A stretch of 64,000 nt of DNA from Bradyrhizobium icense. Its GTDB lineage: Bacteria; Pseudomonadota; Alphaproteobacteria; Rhizobiales; Xanthobacteraceae. Below the pieces are notes generated by a model that was given only the letters and a program-made list of their open reading frames with translations, was not told the origin of the DNA and made no database searches. The translations under genes and the position numbers were made by a program. Location: assembly GCF_001693385.1 (NCBI RefSeq), contig NZ_CP016428.1:2666001-2730000 (forward strand). The letters are read 5' to 3'. This document shows, one piece after another, positions 54,801 to 62,356 of the stretch (position 1 is the stretch's first letter; each line of letters begins with the position of its first letter).

Positions 54801-54932
54801 GACGGCGTTCTCTGTTCTTGGATACTGCAGGATCGGCAACACGCCCATCGCGCGCAGACCTAACGCGAGGATGATCAGGTTGACAACGATCGCAAGGACC
54901 GGCTTGCGGACGAAGAGATCGGTGAATTTCAT
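51861..54932 (-). CDS. RND efflux pump inner-membrane transporter (HAE-1/AcrB-type)
   Basis: The 1023-residue protein is a full RND permease: N-terminal FVRKPVLAIVVNLIILALGL, the pore-domain SSKSTTGVSTITI, helix IV with GLVVDDAIIVVENVNRHLER (both proton-relay Asp present), helix X with GLVSKHAILIVKFANDLRL (Lys present), and C-terminal FGVVPLVLASGAG...GTAFTLFVVPATYTL. It should pump drugs, solvents or host-derived compounds out with proton energy. The adaptor gene lies six bases upstream. No outer-membrane channel gene is in the window, so it must use a TolC-type partner from elsewhere. Confidence 0.92.
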   Translation of the reverse strand: MKFTDLFVRKPVLAIVVNLIILALGLRAMGVLPILQYPRTENAVITVTTTYYGADPDVVSGFITTPLENAIAQANGIDYMSSKSTTGVSTITINLRLNYDPNKALTEINTKVSSVLNQLPERSQRPVLTVEIGQTIDAMYLGFDSEVLERNQITDYLTRVVQPRLQALPGVQTAEILGGQNFALRAWLDPAKLSAYGLTPADVRNALAQNNFISGLGTTKGEMVQVNLSATTGLHSREEFANLVLKHSGGAIVRLKDVAHVVLGADSYDTQVAFDAKPAVYIGIKVAPNANLLEVISGVHKVFPDIVAQLPTGLRGQIVYDSTDFVNSAIDDVLRTLVEALIIVNCVVFLFLGSLRSVFIAAVAIPLSLVGTFTMMLALGYSINLLTLLALVLAIGLVVDDAIIVVENVNRHLERGERPMQAAILAARELGTPIIAMTVVLIAVYVPIAFQSGLTGALFTEFAFTLAGAVTISAVVALTLSPMMGSRLLRSPETTARRGFRFTELIDRVFDSIRRRYRRLLHGSLNYLPVTLTFAGLVLSSIYFLYAGAKSELAPQEDQGVIIASSTLAPNATLAQKLLYAERVYNIFKEFPETAHVFQIDAPGNTIAGMVLKPWDERERTSNELQPLVQDRLNDVAGARIAAFQLPPLPGSQGLPVQFVLTTTDSFDRLNAIAQEFLQRARQSGLFIFLDTTLKIDNPQAIVEIDRDKAAQLGLRMADIGSSMATMLSGGYINYFSLDRRSYKVIPQVKQSLRQDPGQVLDYNVINTNGIPVPLSSVARIVTKTVPQSLDHFQQLNSATIQGVAMPNVAQADALQYLTNLAKETLPQGYRVDYSGLSRQYIQESTGFLLTFSFALLTIYLSLAALFESFRDPLTILVSVPMSIAGALLFIFIGLGGASINIYTQVGLVTLMGLVSKHAILIVKFANDLRLAGRSKREAIEEAAAVRLRPILMTTAATVFGVVPLVLASGAGAVSRFNIGLVIGSGLLIGTAFTLFVVPATYTLLAARHVEAPQERRTAELTG

Positions 54933-54938
54933 GACCCG

Positions 54939-56066
54939 CTATTCCTCGGTCAGTTTCGGATTCCGTTCGTCAGGAAGCTGCACCTCGTTGTTGATCTTGA
55001 CCGGTGAGCCATGACGAAGCTTCATTTGTCCGGCCGTGACGACAGTATCGCCGCTTTCGACACCGTCGAGGAGGGCGACCTCGTTGCCGCGGATGGGTCC
55101 GGTCTTGACGAAGGTCTGCCTGGCAACGCCGTCAACCTCGCCTGCCTTTCCCTGCTCGTGCTTCTCGACCAGATACACGATGTCTCCGTACGAGTTGTAG
55201 GAGATCGCAGTCCTGGGTAACGTGACGTAGCGCTTGGGTTCTCCCGTTTCGATGGTGACGTTGACAAACATGCCGGGCAGCAGCCGTTCTGAGGCGTTGC
55301 CGACGGTGGCGCGAACCAGCACGGTGCGTGTTTCGGTGTCCACCTCCGAGTTGATCGAGGATATCTTTCCGTCAAAGGAAGCGTCCGGATAAGCGTCGGT
55401 CGTGACATCGACGGTCTGGCCCACGCTGATGTTCGCAAGCGATTGTTGGGGAAGGTGGAAATCCACGTGGATCGGATCGAGCTGCTGCAGCGTCACGATC
55501 GGCGTGCCGGCCGCAATATATTGTCCGAGATCCACGCGGCGAATGCCAAGGCGCCCGGAGAACGGGGCGCGGACGGATTTGTAATCGAGCAGGGCCTGCT
55601 GTTCGGCAACCTGGGCCTCGGCGTTCTTCAGCGTCGCCTGATCCGAATCCAGCGTCTGCTGCGTGACCGCATTGGTACTCAGCGAGGAGTGACGTTCATA
55701 CGTCAGCTGGGCCAGCCGGGCCGTCGCTTTCAACGCATTGAGGCGGGCAATATCCGCGTCCGCGGTAAGTTCGACGAGAAGGTCACCCTTCTTGACGTTG
55801 GTCCCGGACCGAAAGTGCAGAGCTGATACAGTCCCGGAAGCCTGAGGACTGACGTCGGTACCGTTGATTGCGCGGACGCTGCCGACGGCGTTCAGCGTGC
55901 TTCGCCAGTCTTCGAAATGGGCGACGGTGGTCGAGACCGACTGCGGCGGATTTTGCAGGGCAGCAATAGCCTTTTCGATCATTCGCTGCTTGAAGGCTTG
56001 AAAGCCGAACACCGCGGCAAAAACGATGCCCACGGCCACCAGCATGATCAACATTCGTTTAATCAT
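54939..56066 (-). CDS. RND efflux periplasmic adaptor (MFP)
   Basis: The protein of about 375 residues has one N-terminal membrane helix (MLIMLVAVGIVFAAVFGFQA) and the adaptor pattern: VGSVRAINGTDVSPQASGTV (lipoyl half), a helical hairpin (about 105-165) with DSDQATLKNAEAQVAEQQAL, APFSGRLGIRRVDLGQYIAA (second lipoyl half) and a beta-barrel with VRATVGNASERLLPGMFVNV. It joins the RND permease to an outer-membrane channel. ATG 56066 is used; GTG 56093 would add nine residues. It is the first gene of the pump operon. Confidence 0.88.
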   Translation of the reverse strand: MIKRMLIMLVAVGIVFAAVFGFQAFKQRMIEKAIAALQNPPQSVSTTVAHFEDWRSTLNAVGSVRAINGTDVSPQASGTVSALHFRSGTNVKKGDLLVELTADADIARLNALKATARLAQLTYERHSSLSTNAVTQQTLDSDQATLKNAEAQVAEQQALLDYKSVRAPFSGRLGIRRVDLGQYIAAGTPIVTLQQLDPIHVDFHLPQQSLANISVGQTVDVTTDAYPDASFDGKISSINSEVDTETRTVLVRATVGNASERLLPGMFVNVTIETGEPKRYVTLPRTAISYNSYGDIVYLVEKHEQGKAGEVDGVARQTFVKTGPIRGNEVALLDGVESGDTVVTAGQMKLRHGSPVKINNEVQLPDERNPKLTEE

Positions 56067-56284
56067 GTCTGCACGACCGAACTGAAGTTCCACACGATGT
56101 CGAGCGAATTCTCTCGGATCTGATCCTGTCCTTCACGAGATGATGTCGGCGCACCGGAAAGCTCCACGACACGAGGACTCCGACGATGAACCGGCCCGCA
56201 AGATCGTGCAGATCCCCGGCAAATACGCCGTGGCGACAAAATAGTTTCAGTCGCGCTGCGCTGCGGGATGCGGACATGAGCCGT

Positions 56285-56470
56285 CTTACTTGCTTACTGG
56301 ACCGGCAACGCTGCCGTAGCCGTGTCGATCCTCGGGAGCAATCACATTTCTCGCCTTTTGGGAGAGAGTAGAAAGACGGTTGAGGAAAGGGGTGGTCTCG
56401 TGCGCTGATCGGCTATTCCATTCGGCGTTCGCCGGTACAGACCGGTACAAAGAGCAAGGAACGGTCTGGT
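56285..56470 (-). pseudogene. degenerate copy 1 of a small-protein repeat (IAPED type)
   Basis: The minus frame contains LSQKARNVIAPEDRHGYGSV, AGPVSK and a stop, and matches copy 2 at 57575-57715 (VARNIIAPEDSDASGSAAD) along most of its length; even the leader bases (AAGGAACGGTCT / TAGGAACGATCT) match. In this copy the aligned start codon is followed at once by a stop (ATG GAA TAG), so the product is lost. The family is not recognised. Confidence 0.6.
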
Positions 56471-56564
56471 CGCGGGCGGTTCTCGCCGCTCTTACGGTCG
56501 ATCGCAAATGAGCCGGTGGCGCTTTCGACACTTTGCCGCGTTTCTCTCGCGGTCACTAATAGGC

Positions 56565-56779
56565 CTACGTGCTAAAGTGATCGTGCCCATGTGGGAGGGC
56601 TGCTTCCGTGGCTTCTTCTTCCGTTTTCTGCCAGCGTTCGGCGCTCTCCGCTATCCGGTCATACTCCTCAGCAACCCTGAGAAGGTCCACCCTCGAATCG
56701 CGATCATAGCGACTGCCCATCTTGGCACGGGTCTACGCGGCGCGCTTACGCCAGAAATTGGGATCACGAACGGGTTCAT
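56565..56779 (-). pseudogene. remnant of a small alphaproteobacterial helical protein
   Basis: The minus frame reads EPVRDPNFWRKRAA, TAG, then KMGSRYDRDSRVDLLRVAEE, YDRIAESAERWQ and so on to a stop at 56565. It fits the common 60-70 residue protein with DPExWRxRAEEAR and MLRIAEEYDRLAxRAE motifs. The TAG after RKRAA (56733-56735) breaks it. A shorter product of about 51 residues from ATG 56720 is possible but has no good ribosome site. Confidence 0.6.
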
Positions 56780-56813
56780 GTTACGCTCCTCCACACAATT
56801 TGCAGTTAGTTAG

Positions 56814-57398
56814 CAGAATTGTTGCGTATTCGACATTGACTGAGCGGTTCTCGAGCTCGAGAAAATTGCTCGCGCCCGGCTGCAGAGGGGGCCTGCAGGT
56901 GGCCTCCCTTGTGAGCGACTGCTCAAAGGTCCCAACGAGCTGTACGCATTAAAGATTGGCTACGCCATAGGCCATGCGTTTCCTTCGCTGTTCTACGATC
57001 TCGCGGCCCCTGTTTACATGATGCAGCCGCGGCGATCTTGTCGTCCAGGCCCAGCATGAATTCGCGCATCGCAAGTAGCCACGCTTGATCGCCAGCTCAG
57101 AGCTGGCACCCGGGGCGCCAGCTAATAGCTTATTGGAATCTGACGCCGATCAAATCGTCCATTCGCCATATCACCTTGCACCCGCAGCGCAAACCATCGG
57201 GTGCGATCTCGAGGATGAATTTCGTTGGGATGCCAGTTGGCTAGCCACCTCCAGCAACCGCTCCAGTCTCGGATTGGCTACGAGTAAGGTAGGTCATTGT
57301 GCGCCAGCTGAATTCGATACTCCCCGATTTCAAGTTGCTTCTCCAGCGGGGCCGTCACCTCTTCACGTTATTTCAATCCGACGCATGGTCACGCACCG
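56814..57398. other. about 585 bases without a supportable gene
   Basis: A plus-strand frame over 57085-57555 and smaller ones are open but have no recognisable domain or ribosome site. No RNA gene or repeat apart from the IAPED-type pair at the two sides was found. Confidence 0.4.
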
Positions 57399-57692
57399 TC
57401 AGTACGCCAGCGGACCAACAAAGCGCTGTCCTGATTTCTCACACAATGGCCAGCGGCGGCCGAGCTGCGTTACCTGGCAAAGGCGAGGTGGGACAACAGG
57501 GATTGACGAGATATCACGGCGGCTGCGGCCGTCGCGCCGCGCGATCCTGACATGACTCGTCCTGCTCAACTTTCCTGGCTGATCGGCAGCGCTGCCGCTG
57601 GCATCCGAATCCTCGGGAGCGATTATATTTCTCGCCACGCCCGGGAGGATGCAAGAGGTCCGGGAAAAAACGGCTTCAATCGACTGGCTCAT
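57399..57692 (-). CDS. small protein, copy 2 of the IAPED-type repeat (possible)
   Basis: ATG 57692 gives 97 residues, starting MSQSIEAVFSRTSCILPGVA, then RNIIAPEDSDASGSAAD. The first 45 residues match the degenerate copy at 56285-56470; beyond QPGK the frame runs on further than in copy 1, so the natural end may be lost here too. No ribosome site, signal peptide or membrane helix is clear. Its function is unknown. Confidence 0.4.
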   Translation of the reverse strand: MSQSIEAVFSRTSCILPGVARNIIAPEDSDASGSAADQPGKLSRTSHVRIARRDGRSRRDISSIPVVPPRLCQVTQLGRRWPLCEKSGQRFVGPLAY

Positions 57693-57742
57693 CGGGCGTC
57701 CGGTTGGTACGGTAACGGCCAATAAAAACTAGGAACGATCTC

Positions 57743-57767
57743 GGAACGATCTCAACGTGCATAGGTT
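57743..57767 (+). promoter_or_regulatory. EcfG-like promoter motif upstream of the formate dehydrogenase operon
   Basis: GGAAC (57743-57747) and GGTT (57764-57767) are 16 bases apart, about 83 bases before the first gene at 57850. A second GGAAC lies 11 bases upstream because GGAACGATCTC is repeated in tandem (57732-57753). One mismatch to GGAAC-N16-CGTT. Confidence 0.5.
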
Positions 57768-57849
57768 GAGATCGTGATCGCCTGAGAAAATCAGGGACCG
57801 GCTATGCCGCTGACGGGCTGGGTCTCGCCACCTCGTCGGAGGATCGAAC

Positions 57850-58206
57850 ATGTACCAGTCCGTCCGATATTGCTTCGTGATCGCGAGTGCCTGCCTCCTG
57901 CTAATGACGCATGTCGACGCGCAGACGCAACCCAACAATTCCACGCGGCAGGCGGAGCGAGATGGTGAACTGTGCCGGCAGGACCTCGCGGCGTTGGATC
58001 CTCAGTTCGAGCAATACCGCAAATCCAGCGCGAACGCCGGAACGGAAGAGGCGACCAGTCGCTTGCGCAAGTATGAACATCTTCGCGAGGCGGCGCGCAT
58101 TCTCGGGGAAGATGGCCGTTTCGACGCTTGCCGGATGGTGACCTTCGAAATTCGGGAGATGTGGGATTACGAGAAATCGCCCATGCGAGGCACGAATACG
58201 CCATGA
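57850..58206 (+). CDS. small exported Cys protein, first gene of the formate dehydrogenase operon
   Basis: The 118-residue protein has a signal peptide (FVIASACLLLMTHVDAQ). Its mature helical domain contains ELCRQDLAALDPQFEQYRKS and DACRMVTFEIREMWDYEKSP, with two conserved-type Cys. The same layout (CLRDLQSLNDQ... CARVVAELRDLYTNY) is the N-terminal domain of the PRC-barrel protein at 27595, so both may share one family of exported helical domains. It is 19 bases upstream of the next gene and probably co-transcribed with the dehydrogenase. The start follows GGAGGATCG. Confidence 0.65.
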   Translation: MYQSVRYCFVIASACLLLMTHVDAQTQPNNSTRQAERDGELCRQDLAALDPQFEQYRKSSANAGTEEATSRLRKYEHLREAARILGEDGRFDACRMVTFEIREMWDYEKSPMRGTNTP

Positions 58207-58225
58207 AGATGCGAGAACCTTGAAG

Positions 58226-58483
58226 ATGTCCAACAACGATCAAACGGCAGGTCGCGAAAGCCTTGGCAAGGCATGCTCGCAGACTGACACGCACAAAGGC
58301 GATCCAAATACAATGGATCGAGGGCGCCGCGGACTCCTCGTAGGGGCGATCGCGGCTAGCGCCTCCGCGACGTTGCCTTTGGTTGAAGGCGTGCCGAACG
58401 CAGAGCCCTCGTCCGATCGTCGATCAGTGACCTATCGGGAAACGGAACACATCCGCCAAGCCTATCGACGAATGCGGTTCTGA
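58226..58483 (+). CDS. formate dehydrogenase region TAT target-type small protein (FdhX-like)
   Basis: The 85-residue protein has a late twin-arginine-like region and hydrophobic stretch (MDRGRRGLLVGAIAASASAT). It ends SVTYRETEHIRQAYRRMRF, which matches the YRETEHIRxYY end of the small proteins found beside formate dehydrogenase genes. Their role is thought to be in maturation or export of the enzyme. An internal ATG at 58314 could also start translation. It lies 18 bases before the alpha subunit gene. Confidence 0.75.
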   Translation: MSNNDQTAGRESLGKACSQTDTHKGDPNTMDRGRRGLLVGAIAASASATLPLVEGVPNAEPSSDRRSVTYRETEHIRQAYRRMRF

Positions 58484-58501
58484 GAGCCAAGGGGAAGAGT
58501 A

Positions 58502-61500
58502 ATGTTGCGCAGAGCAGATTCCGAGCGGAAACGGGCACAAAGGTTGGCCGTCCCCGCTGGTGTGCCTGGTGGTGTATCCCGGCGGGACTTTCTTCGTCGT
58601 TCGGGGCTCACCACCGGAACGCTCGCGCTGGCAGGCACCATACAACCAGCCTTCGTCCGCAGGGCAAAGGCACAGGCCGCGCCGACCGGCGGCGGGTTCG
58701 AACTCAAGAAGACGGTTTGCCCGTTCTGTGCGGTGGGTTGCTCGATTTGGGCCGAGGTCAAAAACGGTGTCTGGATCGGCCAGGAGCCGACCTTCGAAAG
58801 CCCCATCAACATGGGTACCCATTGCGCCAAAGGGGCGGCGACGCGAGAGCTGGTGATCGGCGAGCGGCGGCTGAAGTACCCGACGAAACTCGTCAACGGA
58901 AAGTGGGAGCGCATCAGCTGGGATCAGGCGATAAATGAAATCGGCGACAAGCTTCTGCAGATCCGCGAACAGTCCGGTCCCGATTCAGCTTACTGGCTTG
59001 GATCCGCCAAGTTCAGCAACGAGCAAGCCTACCTGATGCGGAAGTTCGCTGCCTTCTGGGGCAGCAACAACGTCGATCATCAAGCGCGCATTTGTCACTC
59101 GACGACCGTTGCCGGCGTTGCCAACGTGTTCGGCTATGGGGCGATGACAAACAGCTTCAACGACATCCAGAACAGCCGCTCCATTTTCCTGATCGGCGGC
59201 AATCCAGCTGAAGCCCATCCGGTCTCCATGCTTCATTTGCTCAAGGCGAAGGAGGACGGCGCGAAGCTCATCGTCATCGATCCGCGCTTTACCCGCACGG
59301 CACGCCACGCGAACGAGTACGTTCGGCTGCGCACCGGAACCGACGTGGCATTCATGTACGGCGTGCTTTGGCACATTTTCGAGAATGGTTGGGAAGACAA
59401 GGATTTCATCAAATCGCGCGTCTACGGAATGGATGCAGTTCGAAAGGAAGTCAAGAAATGGAACCCGGTGGAGACGGAGCGCGTCACGGGAGTACCCGGG
59501 GAGCAAGTGCTGCGGGTCGCCCGCACCATGGCAGAAAATCGGCCTGGAACGCTGATCTGGTGTATGGGGCTCACTCAATCGCACATCGGCAACAACAAGA
59601 CGCGCGCCGCGACCCTTGTGCAAATGGCGCTCGGAAACATGGGCGTTCCCGGCGGCGGCACCAACATCTTCCGCGGCCACGACAACGTACAGGGCGCGAC
59701 GGATCTCGGCCTGCTCTGCCATGATCTGCCAGGCTATTACGGTCTCGCCGAAGGCGCTTGGCGGCATTGGGCACGTGTTTGGGACGTCGACTACGAATGG
59801 TTGAAGGGCCGTTTCGCCAGCAAGGAGCTTATGGAGCAGAAGGGTATCCCGGTATCGCGCTGGTTCGACGGGGTGATCGAGAACAAGGAGAACGTCGATC
59901 AACCCAACAAGATCAGGGCAATGGTTTACTGGGGCCACGCGCCGAACTCGCAGACCCGGTTGCCCGATCTCAAAAAGGGCATGGAGCAGCTGGATCTCAT
60001 GGTCGTCATCGATCCAGTGCCGACACTCTCGGCCGTGCTGTCGGAGCGGCGTGATGGCGTGTTCCTGTTGCCGGCTGCGAGCACGATGGAGTGCGCCGGA
60101 TCCGTCACGAACTCGCAAAGGGCACTTCAATGGCGTGAGAAGGTTGTCGATCCTGTTTTCGAATCCAAGACCGACTACGAGATCACGCATCTGCTGGCAA
60201 GGAAGCTTGGTTTTGTCGACCAACTCTTCAAGCACATTTCGATGGAAGGAAATCAACCCCTCGCCGAGGACATCACGCGTGAGTTCAATCAGGGTATGTG
60301 GACCGTCGGCTATTCCGGACAATCACCGGAACGCCTCAAGCTGCACATGCAGCACCAGGACAAGTTCGACACGCGCACGTCGCTCGGCATGAGTGCACCC
60401 GTGGAAGGTGAGTACTACGGGATGCCCTGGCCATGCTGGGGCACAGCCGACATTCGCCATCCGGGCACGCCCATCCTCTACGATGAATCAAAGTCCGTGG
60501 CGAAAGGCGGACTGCCGTTCCGCGCCCGCTGGGGCGTCGAGCATAACGGCACGACGCTGCTGGCTGAAGGCACCTACACGAAAGGATCGGCCATACAGGA
60601 TGGCTATCCGGAAATGACTGTCGCCGTGTTGGAGAAGCTGGGCTATGTATCGCAGCTCTCGGCGCGAGAGAAGGTGATCATCGCTGCGATTGCAATCGAC
60701 GGTTACGATCCGTCACTGTCGAAAATCACGGAAGAACGCGCACGCCAGCTGCTCGGGCAAATGGAGGCCGCGGAAGGTGGCGCAATCACCAGCAATCCGC
60801 AGATTCCCTCGGCCTCGAACTCCAATCAGTTCCCGAATATCTCGACACGAGCGCGAGAGGCCATACGCGCCTATGTTGCCGAGGGTCCCCAGGGGGCCAA
60901 GAGTGGCATGCACGCGCGGCAGGATAAGGATCTTGGTGAAGCCGAGTTCGGCAGCCCAGGTGCAGGAAGAGACCAACAGCCCATTCGGGACGGCAAAAAT
61001 CCCCGAGACAAGGTCCTCAAGGTCAACTGGAAGACTGACCTCTCCGGCGGCATTCAGCGCGTCGCCATTGCTAACGGTCTTGCCCCGTTCGGCAACGGCA
61101 AGGCACGCGCGCTCGTCTGGAATTTTCCCGATGCGGTGCCCGTTCACCGGGAGCCGCTCCATACGCCGCGGCGTGACCTCGTCAAGGACTATCCTACCTA
61201 TAACGACCGCCGCGATTACCGCCTCCCGGTGCTGTACCGCAGCATTCAGGAGCACGATTTCACCCGGGAATTCCCGATGATCCTCACAACCGGGCGGCTC
61301 GTGGAGTATGAGGGCGGAGGGGACGAGACGCGGGCTAACAAATGGTTGGCCGAGCTGCAGCAGGAAATGTTTGTCGAGATCAATCCTCATGATGCCCGTT
61401 CCAAGGGCGTGAGGGACAAGGATCTGGTCTGGATTCACAGTCCTAGCGGCGGCCGCATCAAGGTGGTCGCGATGGTAACGGAGCGGGTCGGACCCGGCAC

Positions 61501-61684
61501 GGTATTCCTGCCGTTTCACTTTGGCGGTTACTGGATGGGCGAGAGCATCGCCGACAGATATCCCGAGGGAGCCGCGCCCTGGGTGGTCGGGGAATCCGCG
61601 AACACTGCCGGCACCTACGGATATGACGTCGTAACCTTCATGCAAGAGGCAAAAGGAACCCTTTGTCGAGTCGAAAGGGCTTAG
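58502..61684 (+). CDS. fdhA: formate dehydrogenase catalytic (alpha) subunit, molybdopterin type
   Basis: The 1060-residue protein starts with a Tat signal (VSRRDFLRRSGLTTGTLALA). A [4Fe-4S] site follows with Cys73, Cys76, Cys80 and Cys108. The catalytic residue is Cys198 in DHQARICHSTTVAG, where E. coli FdnG/FdoG have selenocysteine, so no TGA recoding is needed. The DMSO-reductase domains follow (GYGAMTNSFNDIQNS; GGNPAEAHPVSML; GTDVAFMYGVLWH), and the C-terminal dinucleotide-binding domain has TTGRLVEYEGGG and FLPFHFGGYWMG. It oxidises formate to CO2 in the periplasm and feeds electrons to the beta and gamma subunits. The start follows GGGAAGAG. Confidence 0.93.
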   Translation: MLRRADSERKRAQRLAVPAGVPGGVSRRDFLRRSGLTTGTLALAGTIQPAFVRRAKAQAAPTGGGFELKKTVCPFCAVGCSIWAEVKNGVWIGQEPTFESPINMGTHCAKGAATRELVIGERRLKYPTKLVNGKWERISWDQAINEIGDKLLQIREQSGPDSAYWLGSAKFSNEQAYLMRKFAAFWGSNNVDHQARICHSTTVAGVANVFGYGAMTNSFNDIQNSRSIFLIGGNPAEAHPVSMLHLLKAKEDGAKLIVIDPRFTRTARHANEYVRLRTGTDVAFMYGVLWHIFENGWEDKDFIKSRVYGMDAVRKEVKKWNPVETERVTGVPGEQVLRVARTMAENRPGTLIWCMGLTQSHIGNNKTRAATLVQMALGNMGVPGGGTNIFRGHDNVQGATDLGLLCHDLPGYYGLAEGAWRHWARVWDVDYEWLKGRFASKELMEQKGIPVSRWFDGVIENKENVDQPNKIRAMVYWGHAPNSQTRLPDLKKGMEQLDLMVVIDPVPTLSAVLSERRDGVFLLPAASTMECAGSVTNSQRALQWREKVVDPVFESKTDYEITHLLARKLGFVDQLFKHISMEGNQPLAEDITREFNQGMWTVGYSGQSPERLKLHMQHQDKFDTRTSLGMSAPVEGEYYGMPWPCWGTADIRHPGTPILYDESKSVAKGGLPFRARWGVEHNGTTLLAEGTYTKGSAIQDGYPEMTVAVLEKLGYVSQLSAREKVIIAAIAIDGYDPSLSKITEERARQLLGQMEAAEGGAITSNPQIPSASNSNQFPNISTRAREAIRAYVAEGPQGAKSGMHARQDKDLGEAEFGSPGAGRDQQPIRDGKNPRDKVLKVNWKTDLSGGIQRVAIANGLAPFGNGKARALVWNFPDAVPVHREPLHTPRRDLVKDYPTYNDRRDYRLPVLYRSIQEHDFTREFPMILTTGRLVEYEGGGDETRANKWLAELQQEMFVEINPHDARSKGVRDKDLVWIHSPSGGRIKVVAMVTERVGPGTVFLPFHFGGYWMGESIADRYPEGAAPWVVGESANTAGTYGYDVVTFMQEAKGTLCRVERA

Positions 61685-61687
61685 AAG

Positions 61688-62347
61688 ATGGTACGAATGA
61701 AATTTCTGTTGGATGCAGAACGCTGCATCGAATGCAACGCCTGCACGACGGCTTGCAAGAATGAACATGAGGTGCCGTGGGGAATGAACCGGCGACGCCT
61801 GGTCACCATCAATGACGGCAGGCCTGATGAGAAATCCATTTCGGTAGCCTGCATGCACTGCACTGATGCGCCGTGCATTGCGGTATGCCCCGTCAAGTGC
61901 ATCTATCAGACCGAAATCGGCGTCGTCCTACATGACAAGGACATCTGCATCGGTTGTGGTTACTGCTACTACGCCTGCCCCTTCGGTGCGCCGCAGTTTC
62001 CCCAGGCGACGATGTTCGGCAGCCGCGGCAGGATGGACAAATGTACGTACTGTGCCGGCGGCCCGGAAGCCGACCATTCTGATGCTGAGTTCGAAAAATA
62101 CGGGCGCAATCGAATCGCCGAGGGAAAACTGCCGATCTGTGCGGAGATGTGCTCCACGCGTGCGTTGCTGGCTGGAGATGGCGAGATCATCCGCGAGATC
62201 TACATGGAGCGCGTTATCAAGCGCGGCTACGGCAGCGGCGCCTGGGGCTGGGCGACCGCCTACTACGGCAGCCGTGCCCAGGACGGCGCAGACGTCGCTC
62301 AGAAGACGGAATCGACAACTACAGGCTCCGCTGCGGCGGCTCGATAG
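61688..62347 (+). CDS. fdhB: formate dehydrogenase Fe-S (beta) subunit
   Basis: The 219-residue protein has sixteen cysteines in four ferredoxin-type groups: Cys13/16/19/23, Cys55/58/63/67, Cys87/90/93/97 and Cys119/122/151/155. They should hold four [4Fe-4S] clusters, as in FdnH/FdoH. Unlike E. coli FdnH/FdoH it has no C-terminal membrane helix; the C-terminus is polar and Ala/Thr-rich. It starts three bases after the alpha stop. Confidence 0.92.
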   Translation: MVRMKFLLDAERCIECNACTTACKNEHEVPWGMNRRRLVTINDGRPDEKSISVACMHCTDAPCIAVCPVKCIYQTEIGVVLHDKDICIGCGYCYYACPFGAPQFPQATMFGSRGRMDKCTYCAGGPEADHSDAEFEKYGRNRIAEGKLPICAEMCSTRALLAGDGEIIREIYMERVIKRGYGSGAWGWATAYYGSRAQDGADVAQKTESTTTGSAAAAR

Positions 62348-62356
62348 GAGAACGCC

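Noticed and set aside
58502..61684. Selenocysteine in formate dehydrogenase
   Set aside because: The catalytic position is a normal Cys codon (Cys198), so no recoded TGA is present.
58985..61858. Two large antisense frames (445 and 381 codons) opposite the formate dehydrogenase gene
   Set aside because: They mirror the codon pattern of the sense gene; no recognisable domain or ribosome site supports them.
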